Below, in pieces: positions 1 through 15,028 of a stretch of DNA of 64,000 nucleotides. This DNA is from Leptospira ainlahdjerensis (GTDB taxonomy: Bacteria > Spirochaetota > Leptospiria > Leptospirales > Leptospiraceae). The stretch spans positions 1 through 64,000 of the forward strand of contig NZ_JAFFPU010000038.1 of assembly GCF_016919175.1 (NCBI RefSeq). The letters run 5' to 3'. Position numbers and translations under genes: made by a program. The notes beneath the pieces are model-generated. The model was not told the DNA's origin, did no database searches, and saw only the letters and a list, made by a program, of their open reading frames with translations. Within the stretch, counting starts at the first letter, position 1; each line of letters starts with the position of its first letter.

Positions 1-307
1 AATTACGATTTAAAACAGAGATGTCTCATAATTCCAACACCATCGCGAGCGATCGTGGCGATATACTGCAATGCACCGCCGTATTTTAGAAATCCATACA
101 TTACAAAATTGGATTGTGGTGCTTTGCAGATTTAGCCGAGAGCGCGGTCCGGCCTATATTGAAAAATGTTTTTTTAAACGTTGTCACGCCGGACGCGACC
201 AAAATTCCAAGAATTCAAATTCTCTTATTTTGGATTCAATACCTTCGTAGGATTATCGATCCCTTTTTGGTAAGATTTTCACGGAGCCGATCAGAAGTGC
301 GCTTTCA
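1..307. other. non-coding left edge
   Basis: No convincing gene is seen. A 67-codon open frame at 114-317 has no ribosome binding site and no recognisable composition, so it is not called. The stretch lies downstream of the minus-strand FG-GAP lipoprotein gene. Confidence 0.5.
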
Positions 308-2314
308 TCACTTGTAAAATATATGAGCGGCCCCCGAATTCGAGACGCTATCGTCGTCGGTCGCAGGCGTCGGAGGAGGGCCGTTGGATTTGTTTAAAAT
401 CAGTCCGAGTCCGTCATCGTCATTCTGCGCAGCTACCGCCATCAAGTCTCCGTCGATACAAACCAACATCCCGAAAGCGTCCGAGGACTCGGCATTGGGC
501 GCTTTCAAATAAGATTGGAAGGTCCATCCGGAAGATGTTTTTCGAAACACATACGCCGCACCGGAATTCGACACGCTATCGTCGTCGACTCCGGGACCCG
601 GAAGAGTCGCGGGAGAATGTAATACTCCGGTCTGAAAACTATCTTCTCCAGTGGCTCCGACGAGGATCGTATCTCCCGATATCGAAACGCTTCTTCCGAA
701 ATTATCACTGGCCTCGATGTTCGGAGATTTCAGATACGCTTCAAACGCCCAAATGTTTCCGTTTCTTCGAAACACATAGACCGCGCCGGAGGAAGTCGCG
801 GAATCGTCGTCTCCAAGTGTTGTAAGATTCGGACCGAGAGAATTTGAAATCGTAGTTTGAGCGCTGTCTTCGTTGTAAGCCCCGATAACCGCGACACTTC
901 CATCTTCAGAAAGATCCAAGCTGACGCCGAACTGATCGCTGTTGTCCGCGTTCGGAGCTTTGAGGTAGGATTCAAAAGCCCAGTTCGGACCGGTTTTTCG
1001 AAAGACATAGACTGCGCCGGAACCGCTCAGAGAATCGTCGTCACCGGCGGGCGTCAAGGACGGCCCAGGAGAATTCTGGATGGCCGTATTTCCGCTGTCC
1101 TCATTCGACGCACCCACGAGCAAAGTATCTCCTCTGACTTGAATCTTGACTCCGAATAAATCTCCCGTTTCTACATTCGGAGCTTTGAGATAGGCATCCC
1201 AAGCCCAAGTCGTTCCCGTCCGTTCAAAGATATAAACCGCACCCGATGTTGGCGCAGAATCGTTATCGGTCGCTCCTGTAAAACCGGGTGCAGGCGCTTG
1301 TGTAATCACTCCAAGACCTCCTCGCTCCTGAACGGCTCCAACCGCGATCCGATCGCCGGAAATCGAAACGCTTACACCGAACTGATCTCCGGGATCCGCA
1401 TTTGGCGCTTTGAGATACGCTTCCAAAGCCCAAGTGCTTCCCGTTCTCCGATAGACGTACGCGGCTCCCGCGCTAATCAAAGAATCGTCGTCCCCCGCCG
1501 GAGTCAGACCAGCAAAGGGAGAATGAACAATGGTGGAGTTCCCACCGTCTTCCGCGCGAGCTCCGACCACAATCGTATCGCCCGAAACGGCAACGCTGCA
1601 ACCGTATTGATCATTCGCCTCGGTGTTCGGAGCTTTGAGATAGGCTTCCAAGATCCAAGTCGTTCCCGTGCGACGGAAAACATAAGCGGCTCCTGCAGCG
1701 GACGCAGAATCGTCGTCCGCGACAGAAGTCAAACCTGCAAAGGGACTCGAAACGATCCCGGTCTGAGCGCCGTCTTCCCCGCACATTCCCACCACCAACG
1801 TATCTCCCGAAAGATCGAGATCAAACCCTCCGCTTGTATCGCCGATATCCGGGTTCGGAGATTTTAAAAAACTTTCCCATTCCGCATTGAGTGCATCGAT
1901 TGAAATCTGGATCGAAACCGAAGAAGAACCGAATGAGTTCAAAGCCGTTATCGTATAAGAAGAAACAACTTGTTTGGACGTAGGCATTCCCGTAATTTCG
2001 CCGGTCGTCGAATCCAGTGTAAGACCGGAGGGCAAAGCCGGGGAAATCGAGATGGAAGTGGAAGCTCCGGTGATCGTCGGACGAATCGTAGAAATCGCTA
2101 TGTTTTTTACGAATTGAAACGAACTCGCCGGATACGTCAGAGTGGGAGCGTTCTCGTTCGATCGGAAAAGATCCTCGTTCGTTAAGGATGTAGGATAACC
2201 GAGCAATACCATAAAAGGTCCGGAAGAATGATCCTGCAAACACCCGAAAAGAAAAAAGTGACAAAGGAGGGAACACCAAAAGACTCGATCACGAAAAAAA
2301 TAATTTTTTCTCAC
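308..2314 (-). CDS. FG-GAP repeat (integrin-alpha-like beta-propeller) lipoprotein
   Basis: A 668-residue exported protein. The N-terminus is basic then hydrophobic and ends in a lipobox (LFGC, Cys about residue 25), so it should be lipid-anchored. Residues about 60-145 look like a cadherin/Ig-like putative domain (PALPSGLTLDSTTGEITGMP is typical of He_PIG modules). Seven repeats follow, each with the core YLKAPN-x5-D-x-FG-x-SV-x-ISGDTIVVGA and a closing GAAYVFRRTG-x-TW. Seven FG-GAP repeats suggest a seven-bladed propeller. Insertions rich in DDDS between strands may bind calcium (inference). The start is GTG at 2314, chosen because AGGGGGAG lies just upstream. It is monocistronic. Surface adhesion is a family-level guess; the actual role is unknown. 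Confidence 0.85.
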   Translation of the reverse strand: MRKNYFFRDRVFWCSLLCHFFLFGCLQDHSSGPFMVLLGYPTSLTNEDLFRSNENAPTLTYPASSFQFVKNIAISTIRPTITGASTSISISPALPSGLTLDSTTGEITGMPTSKQVVSSYTITALNSFGSSSVSIQISIDALNAEWESFLKSPNPDIGDTSGGFDLDLSGDTLVVGMCGEDGAQTGIVSSPFAGLTSVADDDSASAAGAAYVFRRTGTTWILEAYLKAPNTEANDQYGCSVAVSGDTIVVGARAEDGGNSTIVHSPFAGLTPAGDDDSLISAGAAYVYRRTGSTWALEAYLKAPNADPGDQFGVSVSISGDRIAVGAVQERGGLGVITQAPAPGFTGATDNDSAPTSGAVYIFERTGTTWAWDAYLKAPNVETGDLFGVKIQVRGDTLLVGASNEDSGNTAIQNSPGPSLTPAGDDDSLSGSGAVYVFRKTGPNWAFESYLKAPNADNSDQFGVSLDLSEDGSVAVIGAYNEDSAQTTISNSLGPNLTTLGDDDSATSSGAVYVFRRNGNIWAFEAYLKSPNIEASDNFGRSVSISGDTILVGATGEDSFQTGVLHSPATLPGPGVDDDSVSNSGAAYVFRKTSSGWTFQSYLKAPNAESSDAFGMLVCIDGDLMAVAAQNDDDGLGLILNKSNGPPPTPATDDDSVSNSGAAHIFYK

Positions 2315-2693
2315 CGCACTCCCCCTTTTACCGTAAGACTTTCCTTACAGCTTTTCCTGAGAGAGGATGGTACGTGAAAATCGGCCCTTCAACAACCCTG
2401 ATTATAATTGAGGAAGTCTACGATTATAAGCAATCCGCTAGTTCTATGAACGAAAACAAAGAGTATAATTTTTTTTGAATATTCAAAAAATATTCTATTT
2501 CTTCTTTAAAATTCCACCTTTTGATTTTCGTGTGATTCATCGTTGCAGATGAAAAATTACTCAAGGGATACCTTTTGGACAAATTCTTCCTTCTACACAG
2601 TATTGCCTGAACCGCAAGTGAACTGGATCTTAGAAAGCCTTCCGCCGTAACAATGACGATCCCGTAAAACGAAAGCCAGGCACTGTGTAGCAG

Positions 2694-2937
2694 AACCTTC
2701 CTACAAGTTTGTCGAATCTTGAAAAGAATCTGTCGGAACTCCGACAATTCTTCCGTGAAAGTCGCGGGCCCCACCCTGATCTTGGGTGGTGGGGTGGGTG
2801 GCGGAAAAACTCCGGAAACTTTCCTCTACCACAAAATCAAACTTTTCGCAAGAAAAAATTCTCATGTAAGAACTCCTACAAAACCGATGTCCCGATACGA
2901 TTCTCATCGTATTTCCTCTTAACTTGTGGGTAAGGTT
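2694..2937 (+). repeat. MITE-like interspersed repeat, copy 1
   Basis: A 244-bp element with imperfect terminal inverted repeats: AACCTTCCTACAAGTTTG at 2694-2711 against the complement of AACTTGTGGGTAAGGTT at 2921-2937. The interior has the family hallmarks: a GTCGGAACTCC stretch, a G-rich run GGGTGGTGGGGTGGGTGGCG near 2786, TTTCCTCTA, and a degenerate GTAGGAGTTCCTAC inverted repeat near 2870. It matches elements at 13883-14130 and 39607-39852 in length and order of blocks. No long ORF or transposase is inside. A target-site duplication was not evident. Confidence 0.75.
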
Positions 2938-2944
2938 ATGCAAA

Positions 2945-3050
2945 TTTCGGGTGGGTGGCGGGAAAACTCCGGAGGACTTTCCCCCATCATAAAATTCTAA
3001 TTTTGCAAGAAAAAAACCCCGTGTAGGAACTCCTTTAAGAATTTCACATC
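2945..3050 (+). repeat. truncated second MITE-like unit
   Basis: Directly after copy 1 the inner blocks recur: GGGTGGGTGGCGGGAAAACT, ACTTTCCCCCATCATAAAAT, TTGCAAGAAAAA and GTGTAGGAACTCCT. No terminal repeat is visible on either side. This looks like a nested or decayed partial copy. The rest of 2315-3120 holds nothing else that can be supported. Confidence 0.6.
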
Positions 3051-3120
3051 GGCAACTTGCCGGTTCTCATTAGTTTTTCCAATTTTTCGAATGATCTTGA
3101 CGCGGGCGAGGCGCATCTGA

Positions 3121-3160
3121 GCAAAAAAAATCCACGCCCTCCTCTTCGGGTGGCGTGGAA
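3121..3160 (-). terminator. terminator of the alternative complex III operon
   Basis: Read on the minus strand, CCACGCC (3158-3152) pairs with GGCGTGG (3138-3132), with further G-C pairing inside, followed by a run of eight T residues. It sits 29 bp after the last gene of the operon. Confidence 0.85.
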
Positions 3161-3186
3161 CTTTCCAATGTAGTAACGGTTGCTAA

Positions 3187-3666
3187 TTACTTCTTCAGTT
3201 CGGGGGCAAGTTCCGCCAACGGAACCTTATCCTTGGGAAGAGAAGCATAATCCGGGAATTCGTATCCGTTTGGATAGTGCTCGTGATCTTCAGGATTGTA
3301 AAAAGGAACGTAATCTTTACGAGATCCCCAAGCAAAGACCGATTTTTCAGGATCCTGACCCACTACCAAACAACGCGGATTGATCCAACCCTCGGTTTTT
3401 TCGGTCTTGACTCGAACAAAAGGTTTCGGATTTGGACCGTGATTTCTATACTCATACACTCTCACCACGGCTCCAGGCGCAACCCTTTCTTTGACAGCCG
3501 AGGTCGCGTCCGCTTCCGCAAAGATAGGGACCGAAGGATTCAGAGAAGGACTCACCAGGGAAGGATCACAATTCTTATGATTCGTAACCTGAGCCAACTT
3601 GGAACAAGCTCCCAGAAGAAGAGCCGTTCCGGTTAGGAGAACAACAAGTGTTAAATTTCTTTTCAT
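3187..3666 (-). CDS. SH3-like lipoprotein at the end of the complex III operon
   Basis: A small lipoprotein of about 159 residues with an MKRNLTLVVLLTG... signal peptide and a LLGAC lipobox. An upstream in-frame extension to 3723 would overlap actF and put 19 residues before a perfect signal peptide, so ATG 3666 is preferred. The middle (PSVPIFAEADATSAVKERV, VVRVYEY, KTEGWINPRCL) has the strand pattern of bacterial SH3 domains. It is the last gene of the act operon, 13 bp after actF, suggesting a peripheral or assembly subunit of the complex (inference). Confidence 0.8.
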   Translation of the reverse strand: MKRNLTLVVLLTGTALLLGACSKLAQVTNHKNCDPSLVSPSLNPSVPIFAEADATSAVKERVAPGAVVRVYEYRNHGPNPKPFVRVKTEKTEGWINPRCLVVGQDPEKSVFAWGSRKDYVPFYNPEDHEHYPNGYEFPDYASLPKDKVPLAELAPELKK

Positions 3667-3679
3667 TCTTCTTCCTCTT

Positions 3680-4903
3680 TTATTGATGATGGTGAAGAGC
3701 TTGATCCAATCTTGGATCCCCAACCGGGATCAATGGAGCAGACTCATAACGTTTTAGAACTACAAAAGCGAATAATCCGATAAAACCGATCACCGCTCCG
3801 AATGTAAGAATCAATCCGGAAAAACTGAAGTGTTCGAAGTTAGCGGGAAAAACCAACCAGTAAATTTCAATCACTTGTGTAAAAACGATCCAAAGAGCGA
3901 TCTTTACAAGAGAATTGATATCTCTTTTGTTTGGACGATTCAGCAAAAGAAGAAACGGAAGAACAAACTTAATAAAAGGAAGCGCGTAAGTGATTACTTC
4001 CCATCCGCCCGTGAGTCTTTGCTCGTAGAAAAAAGTTTCTTCCGGGATGTTTGCATACCAGATCAACATAAACTGAGAAAATCCTACATACGCCCAGAAA
4101 GTACAGAAACCGAGCATAAACTTTCCGATATCGTGAATGTGATTTTCGTTTACGAGGTTTCCGAGATAACCTTTCTTTTTCAGAAAGTAGATCATGATCA
4201 CGAGACTGGAAAGTCCGGTTTGATACGCGCCCGCAAAACAATACACGCCGAACATGGTCGAGAACCAGTGTGGAGTTAAGGACATGATCAAATCAAAAGA
4301 CGCCAAGGAAAAAGAAAGAGCGAAGAATACAAGAAACCCACCGGCCAATCTTGCGTTGAACTGAGTGTGAGCTACATCCTTATCCTGATCTTGTTTCGTC
4401 GATCTCTTATAAAAAAGCCATCCGAATACGGACCAAACCGTTCCGAAAAGAATCATTCGAACGATAAAGAAAGGAACATTCAAAAGAGGTTTCTTGTGTT
4501 GTAGAAGATGATCGTGAGCCACCACGTCCGCATGACTCCATTCGTAAAGATCGTGAATTCCGAAGGTGGTTACGAGCAAAAGAACCGCGACGACCGGTAA
4601 GAATAGACCGTATCCTTCCGCGAGTCTCCTAACCGTGACGGACCAATGAGAACCGGTGATATGACTGATCGCGGTGAAAAAAACTCCCGCGAGTGAAATC
4701 CCTGTGATAAAAAAGGTTCCGATCAAAAAGGCGGACCAAGCCGGATTGGAATGTCCACCCTCGTGTCTTGGAGGAGTGTGTGATAGGGTAAAATACCCGA
4801 TGAGTAAACTCAAAACTCCGATCCCGATCATCCCGAAAAGGGCGCTACGAGTTTTGGAGTCGAGTTTAAAGTTAATCAGATTTTGTTCGACTTTGACTTC
4901 CAT
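3680..4903 (-). CDS. actF: alternative complex III subunit ActF (polytopic quinol oxidoreductase protein)
   Basis: A 407-residue membrane protein with about ten hydrophobic segments. In the alternative complex III (quinol:cytochrome c/HiPIP oxidoreductase) ActF is an NrfD-like paralogue of ActC embedded in the inner membrane. The assignment rests on size, TM density, motifs such as SHADVVAHDHLLQHKKPLLN and GGWEVITYALPFIKFVLPF, and its place after actE. It starts at ATG 4903, 5 bp after the actE stop. The C-terminus is His-rich (DQALHHHQ). Confidence 0.88.
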   Translation of the reverse strand: MEVKVEQNLINFKLDSKTRSALFGMIGIGVLSLLIGYFTLSHTPPRHEGGHSNPAWSAFLIGTFFITGISLAGVFFTAISHITGSHWSVTVRRLAEGYGLFLPVVAVLLLVTTFGIHDLYEWSHADVVAHDHLLQHKKPLLNVPFFIVRMILFGTVWSVFGWLFYKRSTKQDQDKDVAHTQFNARLAGGFLVFFALSFSLASFDLIMSLTPHWFSTMFGVYCFAGAYQTGLSSLVIMIYFLKKKGYLGNLVNENHIHDIGKFMLGFCTFWAYVGFSQFMLIWYANIPEETFFYEQRLTGGWEVITYALPFIKFVLPFLLLLNRPNKRDINSLVKIALWIVFTQVIEIYWLVFPANFEHFSFSGLILTFGAVIGFIGLFAFVVLKRYESAPLIPVGDPRLDQALHHHQ

Positions 4904-4908
4904 GATTC

Positions 4909-5490
<582 letters not shown>

Positions 5491-5504
5491 TCTTGTCGCT
5501 GCTC

Positions 5505-6055
5505 CTATTTCACAACCTCGACGTTCTTTCCGCCAAGACCTTTGATAAAGCTAACCACTTCGTCTTCCTTGTATCCTTTAGAAGAAGAAGGGATCCAGAG
5601 TGCAAACTTGTCCGTAGTGATATCGGGATGCAAAATTCTCCGATTGATTTTCGGAAGTTTGGTTAAGAAAAACATCGCCGCCGCAGTTCCTACGCCGGCC
5701 ATAAAAATCGTGAATTCGAACGTGATTGGGACGTAGGCAAACCAAGCGTTTAAATTCTTTCCGGAGATGTTCAAAGGCCAATCAAACTTGTGAGTGAGAT
5801 ATTGCATTCCAAAACCGACGGTGCATCCGAAAAGGCCCATGAAAAAAGTCACCCAAGGAAGACCAGAACGTGGAACTCCCATCGCGTCATCCAATCCGTG
5901 AACCGGATACGGAGTGAAACAATCGAAGTTCGTGTAATTCTTCTCTTTTGTTTTGGCCGCCGCAGAAATGATTTCCGCCGGAGAATCAAAGAGCCCGAAT
6001 ACTCCAGCGCTCGTTTCTTCAAATGTATGAAATTGTTCTTTATGAGGTTTATACA

Positions 6056-6056
<1 letters not shown>
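5505..6056 (-). CDS. actD: alternative complex III subunit ActD (DUF3341)
   Basis: A 183-residue protein with two transmembrane segments (about residues 67-88 and 105-128) and a soluble N-terminus containing the F...FDSPAEII / TPYPVHGLDDAMG pattern of DUF3341 proteins. The start overlaps the actC stop (TGATG, 1-nt overlap), indicating translational coupling. It is a structural membrane subunit of the complex. Confidence 0.9.
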
Positions 6057-10514
<4,458 letters not shown>

Positions 10515-10532
10515 GCTTAGTATTACTCCCGG

Positions 10533-11039
<507 letters not shown>

Positions 11040-11336
11040 TCGTATGAAGTCCCTATGAATCCAATATTGGTATTGGTAACAGGATTTTTGTCTCTGTGAA
11101 AAATTGCAAGTAAACGAAGATCCAGGGCCTTTTCTTTGCGTTTATTTTGAAGGCTATTTGAGAATTAAAATCAATTACAAAAGTTTCATCTGTTTTAAAA
11201 AAAGTTCTGAAAGTTAAAAAAAAATCCGAGCGTAGCCAGGCGACGGAACGGAGAAAAATCTACTTTTTTTGTGAAAACTTGGATTTAAAAAATGGAAAGT
11301 TCAAGAACTTGGACTGTCTAAGGAGTTCTTCTTTCC
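11040..11336. other. divergent intergenic region between actA and the EEP gene
   Basis: About 300 bp, AT-rich. It should hold promoters for the act operon (leftward) and the gene at 11337 (rightward). Poly-A/T tracts are present, but no promoter could be assigned with confidence. Confidence 0.4.
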
Positions 11337-12194
11337 ATGCTTCATTCTCCAACTTTTGGGATCGTTCGAATTTCCGGGAAGATCCTTCTCTTTTTTGCTG
11401 TTCTCCTCGCTGCGGAGTCGCTCAAGGCACAGAATTTAAAACTAAAACTCGCGAGTTTCAACGCGATGTTTCTCTATGACGAGATCGAAGACCGGAAAAA
11501 ATTTCCTAAAGGAAGAATTCCAAGAAAAGAATCCGACTTTGAAAAAATCAAAACCCATCTTTCCAAGATCGATCCGGATATTTTAGCGCTTCAGGAAGTG
11601 GAGAATGAGGCCGCGGTTCTCAAAATTCTTCCGAATTCTTATCTTTGCTCCGTGACAAAAACTCCCGGTTATCAACAAGAAGTGGGAATCTGTTGGAAGA
11701 AGAAATTCGTCTCTCACGAGATTCTTCTTTATCCCGAACTTTCCTTAGAGCCCGGAGCAAGAAGCGGAATCGAGCTGAAAGTTTCCATCGGGAAAACTAC
11801 CTACTCTTTTCTAAACGTCCACCTCAAAGCCGGTCATTCCGAAAAAGCCCGCGATCTTCGATATAGACAACTCCAAACGTTAAACGAAATTCTAAAACGC
11901 AAAAAGAAGTATTTTTTGCTCGGGGATATGAACGTTTCTCTCGGGAAGGACAAAAAGGCTTGGAAATTTCTTTCGGAAGGTTTGGATTTGAAAAATCCGG
12001 GACGTTATGCGAAACAACTTTGCTGGGGACACAAATCCTTAATCGATTTTATCCTGACGGACCTTTCAATTTCCAACGCGGCCTTCGAACAAATTCCCTT
12101 TATGGAGGACGACGGAGACTTTGACGGAATCCCGGAAAGCGAGAACGGCCTATCCGATCACTGCCCCGTGGTTTTAGAAATCGCACTCGAATGA
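11337..12194 (+). CDS. secreted endonuclease/exonuclease/phosphatase-family protein
   Basis: A 285-residue protein with an N-terminal hydrophobic segment (about residues 12-30), probably a signal peptide or anchor. The fold motifs are in order: ASFNAMFL, DILALQEVEN (metal-binding Glu), FLNVHLKAGH, LLGDMNVS (Asp/Asn) and LSDHCPVVLEI (catalytic Asp-His). Substrate could be DNA, a phosphoinositide or a phospholipid; this cannot be told. ATG 11337 has AAGGAG 12 nt upstream. It stands alone. Confidence 0.87.
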   Translation: MLHSPTFGIVRISGKILLFFAVLLAAESLKAQNLKLKLASFNAMFLYDEIEDRKKFPKGRIPRKESDFEKIKTHLSKIDPDILALQEVENEAAVLKILPNSYLCSVTKTPGYQQEVGICWKKKFVSHEILLYPELSLEPGARSGIELKVSIGKTTYSFLNVHLKAGHSEKARDLRYRQLQTLNEILKRKKKYFLLGDMNVSLGKDKKAWKFLSEGLDLKNPGRYAKQLCWGHKSLIDFILTDLSISNAAFEQIPFMEDDGDFDGIPESENGLSDHCPVVLEIALE

Positions 12195-12478
12195 GATTTC
12201 CAACCGGATTTTTCGATCTGATTTTTCCGAAATTCCCGTTCCGGATGAGATTTTTTTTTAAAAAAAGAACGGTTCTGAATTTCGATCGCCCTCAAGTAGA
12301 AATCGGATTGTTTTTTGCGGAAGTTCGATTTTGGGCGCGCTTTCGCGTAACGTTTCGAGGAATCGATCAAAAATTCGCAAGAAAAAGTAAGTTTACGGTC
12401 TCAATTTGGGCTTTTTCCAGTCGGGTTTAAGCCATCTATGCGGTTGACTGGATACAAACGTTAAGGAGAATCAAAAGA

Positions 12479-12832
12479 ATGTGGAATACGGATTCGTTAT
12501 GGTTAGAAGTGTCGGTCGTGACCATTTTCTTTTTGTTAGGACATATTTTCTTAGGGCATTTCGAAGAAAGAGGCCCCAGTTGGAGAAAACTGGGAAAGTA
12601 TATTCTCACTCTCCTGATCATCATCCTTACTTCCATTTACTTCGGAAGGACGTTCTCTTTTCTCCTTTTAGCCTTATCACTTTTACCCGTTATCTATATC
12701 CACGCGATCGTTCTTCCAAAAAAAGGAATCCACGGCTGGACGGGTGAACCCAAAACAAAGTATTACGACTTCCGCGGATGGGACAAAAATATTTTTGAAG
12801 CGGATTCGATGTCACAAAAAAAGAAAAAGTAA
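12479..12832 (+). CDS. small membrane protein of unknown function
   Basis: 117 residues with three hydrophobic segments (about 10-27, 40-56 and 58-78) and a polar C-terminus ending in a lysine run (SQKKKK). AAGGAG lies 10 nt before ATG 12479, so it is likely a real gene. The family is not recognised. Confidence 0.75.
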   Translation: MWNTDSLWLEVSVVTIFFLLGHIFLGHFEERGPSWRKLGKYILTLLIIILTSIYFGRTFSFLLLALSLLPVIYIHAIVLPKKGIHGWTGEPKTKYYDFRGWDKNIFEADSMSQKKKK

Positions 12833-12985
12833 AATTCAAAACATACAATTTTCATTTCGGGGCGGTCTCAGGACATTCTCATCGAACGAGAAATTATGAT
12901 TCATAACTCAAGACCTCGGTTATAAATTGAGCGTTTGATTTTTTTTAGAAATGCAAAAGAATTTCCCCGTCTCGGTCTTGAGAGT

Positions 12986-13678
12986 ATGAAAACGATACTC
13001 AAAAAATTAACAACTACTACATTCATTTTTTTGAATGTATTTTGTTCGGGTGAAAGTAGTTCAAACGATTCCGATATTCTGAACTTACTGTTGTTCCGGC
13101 AAAATTCCGAATCGGCGTCGGCCTCTTCGTCCAACAACCGTGCATTCCGATACATTTTCGTCACCGCCGACGCTCATAACGGAAATTTCGGAGGAATCAG
13201 CGGCGCGGATGCGTTTTGCGGAACTCAAACTCCGACCGGACTGGGAACTACCGGAAGTTTCAAGGCTTTGATGATTTCGCAAAACGGAGGCGGAGAAAAC
13301 ACAAGGATCGCGTCTTTAAACGCGGACGCGAACTTCAACGGCCAAGGAAACGGACAAGTGAACTGGATCCTAAAAGCGGATACGGATTACAGAAGAATCG
13401 ACGGAACCACTGTCGTTTTTCGAACCAACGGCCGACGTCTCTTTGACTTCAACCCGGCAAATTCTTTGCAGAATTCCTTTACGACAACCGTTGGAACCCG
13501 AATCTGGACTGCCTTGAATCCGGACTGGAGTGCGACCAATTCCTGCGGAGATTGGTTTTCAGCCGATGCAGGGAACCAGGGAGAAACGGGCCTACCGAAT
13601 GAAAGAGATGTTCAGTCGATCCATATCGGAACGATCAACTGCAATACGACAGCGAGAGTCCTCTGTATAGAACAGTAG
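12986..13678 (+). CDS. DUF1554 (leptospiral endostatin-like) lipoprotein
   Basis: About 230 residues. The start at ATG 12986 is preferred over one 51 bp upstream because it begins the signal peptide MKTILKKLTTTTFIFLNVFC (lipobox Cys20). After a Ser/Asn-rich linker, residues from about 48 on match DUF1554: RYIFVTADAHNGNFGGISGA, DAFC, GTRIWTALNPDWSATNSC, and C-terminal paired Cys. The domain is a Leptospira speciality; relatives include Len-type proteins reported to bind host ligands. Binding here is not shown by the sequence. A strong terminator follows. Confidence 0.85.
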   Translation: MKTILKKLTTTTFIFLNVFCSGESSSNDSDILNLLLFRQNSESASASSSNNRAFRYIFVTADAHNGNFGGISGADAFCGTQTPTGLGTTGSFKALMISQNGGGENTRIASLNADANFNGQGNGQVNWILKADTDYRRIDGTTVVFRTNGRRLFDFNPANSLQNSFTTTVGTRIWTALNPDWSATNSCGDWFSADAGNQGETGLPNERDVQSIHIGTINCNTTARVLCIEQ

Positions 13679-13684
13679 ATTTCG

Positions 13685-13726
13685 AAAAAAGGGATTTGTC
13701 TTAGGCTTCGAACAAATCCCTTTTTA
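13685..13726 (+). terminator. terminator after the DUF1554 gene
   Basis: AAAAAGGGATTTGT (13686-13699) pairs with ACAAATCCCTTTTT, a 14-bp stem with flanking A and T runs, so it could work in both directions. It begins 7 bp after the stop. The first half (GGGATTTGTCTTAGGCTTCG) recurs at 14519. Confidence 0.85.
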
Positions 13727-13882
13727 AAAATAAAAAAATAGATCCGGAAGTGAGAATGGAGTTTCCGACGATGCAAAACCGTTTTAGAAATGCGTCCGAG
13801 AAAAATTCTTCACAGATTTCAAATCCGATTTTTCGGAAAATCAGACTCACTTTTACGTTAGCCGCCTTCTCCTCCGCGCCAG

Positions 13883-14130
13883 AACCTTATCCGCAAGTTA
13901 AGAAGAAATAAAAACAAGAATCGTCCCGAGAACAGGGTTTTGTAGGAGTTCCTACATGAAAATTTTTTCTTGCGAAAAGTTTGATTTTGTGATAGAGGAA
14001 AGTCACCCGAGATTTTCCCGCCACCGCTCCCCACCACCCAAAATCAGGGCGGGGCCGCCCATCTTTCACGGAAGAGTTGTCGTAGTTCCGACAGATCCTT
14101 CTTGAGATCAAGACAACTTCTGGGCAAGGA
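13883..14130 (-). repeat. MITE-like interspersed repeat, copy 2
   Basis: 248 bp, in the opposite orientation to copies 1 and 3. The end at 13883 reads AACCTTATCCGCAAGTTAAG; the other end is the complement of AACTTCTGGGCAAGGAT (14114-14130). Inside are GTAGGAGTTCCTAC near 13941, TTGCGAAAAGTTTGATTTTG, the C-rich complement of the G-run near 14020, and GTAGTTCCGACAGAT. The rest of 13727-14511 shows no gene. Confidence 0.75.
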
Positions 14131-14511
14131 TATGCTCCACGCAGGGAGGATTTGTATTTCAGTTCAATTCCATAAACAACCGCGGAAAAAACTCGGACCA
14201 AAAATAGAATTCCTATTTTTAGAAAATTTTCTCCATCAGGATTCGTTTATTTTGTAAGAAAAAACTAGAAGAATTGGACCTTGCACAAAAACAAATCAGG
14301 CTGTACTGATAAAACAAAAATTTCTCTGCCCTCTCCAATTCGATCGCACTTCCGCTAGGGAGGGAAATCCTATGTATTGAGCCGTTAAATTAAAATAAAA
14401 TCCGATCCCTAAGATCACGAGCCCATCGCAAAAGTATATTATAAAAATTCGTCAGGCGCTTTGTAACTGGTATTCGTTTCGATTTCAGAGACTCGAACTT
14501 GGCAAATCAAG

Positions 14512-14558
14512 GAAAAAAGGGATTTGTCTTAGGCTTCGGGAGTTGCCTAAGACAAACT
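14512..14558 (-). terminator. terminator of the CHRD protein gene
   Basis: On the minus strand TTTGTCTTAGGC (14556-14545) pairs perfectly with GCCTAAGACAAA (14534-14523), followed by TCCCTTTTTT. It sits 40 bp after the stop at 14600. Confidence 0.85.
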
Positions 14559-14599
14559 CGAACTCAATCGATCAGTAAATGGAAATTCTTAAATGGTAA

Positions 14600-15028
14600 T
14601 TATTTCTTTGTTTCCGGAAGAATCGCCCCGCGAACTTGTCCATCCTCGCGACCGATCGTCTTGATAAGAATATAAAGCTTACCTGCGTTCAACGCCTTCT
14701 TCTGATCCAAGTTCAAATCGCACGAACCCCAATCCTTCCACGGACTGTTGGTCGCATTGTATGGAGGTTTGAAGGAACAAATCGGATCTTCTACTCCTTC
14801 CGTTTGAACAAGAATACCGGTTGCATTCGTTCCGAAATATTCGTAAGATCCCGATACTTTCAGCTTGCCGGTTTCTTCGTCCAAAATCGCATCCACACTT
14901 CCTCTGGCGTTCACGTTTTGTTGGGTCGAGTCTTTCAAAGACGCTAAGTATTTAACCGGTCCTTTTCCATAAACCAAAACCGGAAAAAAAAGAATACTAA
15001 GCGCCAATAAGATAGTTTTCAGTTTCAT
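14600..15028 (-). CDS. secreted CHRD-domain protein
   Basis: 142 residues with a clear Sec signal (MKLKTILLALSILFFPVLVYG). ATG 15028 is chosen because AAAGGA precedes it; a TTG five codons upstream is less likely. The mature part (VKYLASLKD..., GSVDAILDEETGKLKVSGSY, GREDGQVRGAI) follows the CHRD domain pattern: a beta-rich extracellular fold of unknown biochemical role. Monocistronic. Confidence 0.78.
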   Translation of the reverse strand: MKLKTILLALSILFFPVLVYGKGPVKYLASLKDSTQQNVNARGSVDAILDEETGKLKVSGSYEYFGTNATGILVQTEGVEDPICSFKPPYNATNSPWKDWGSCDLNLDQKKALNAGKLYILIKTIGREDGQVRGAILPETKK

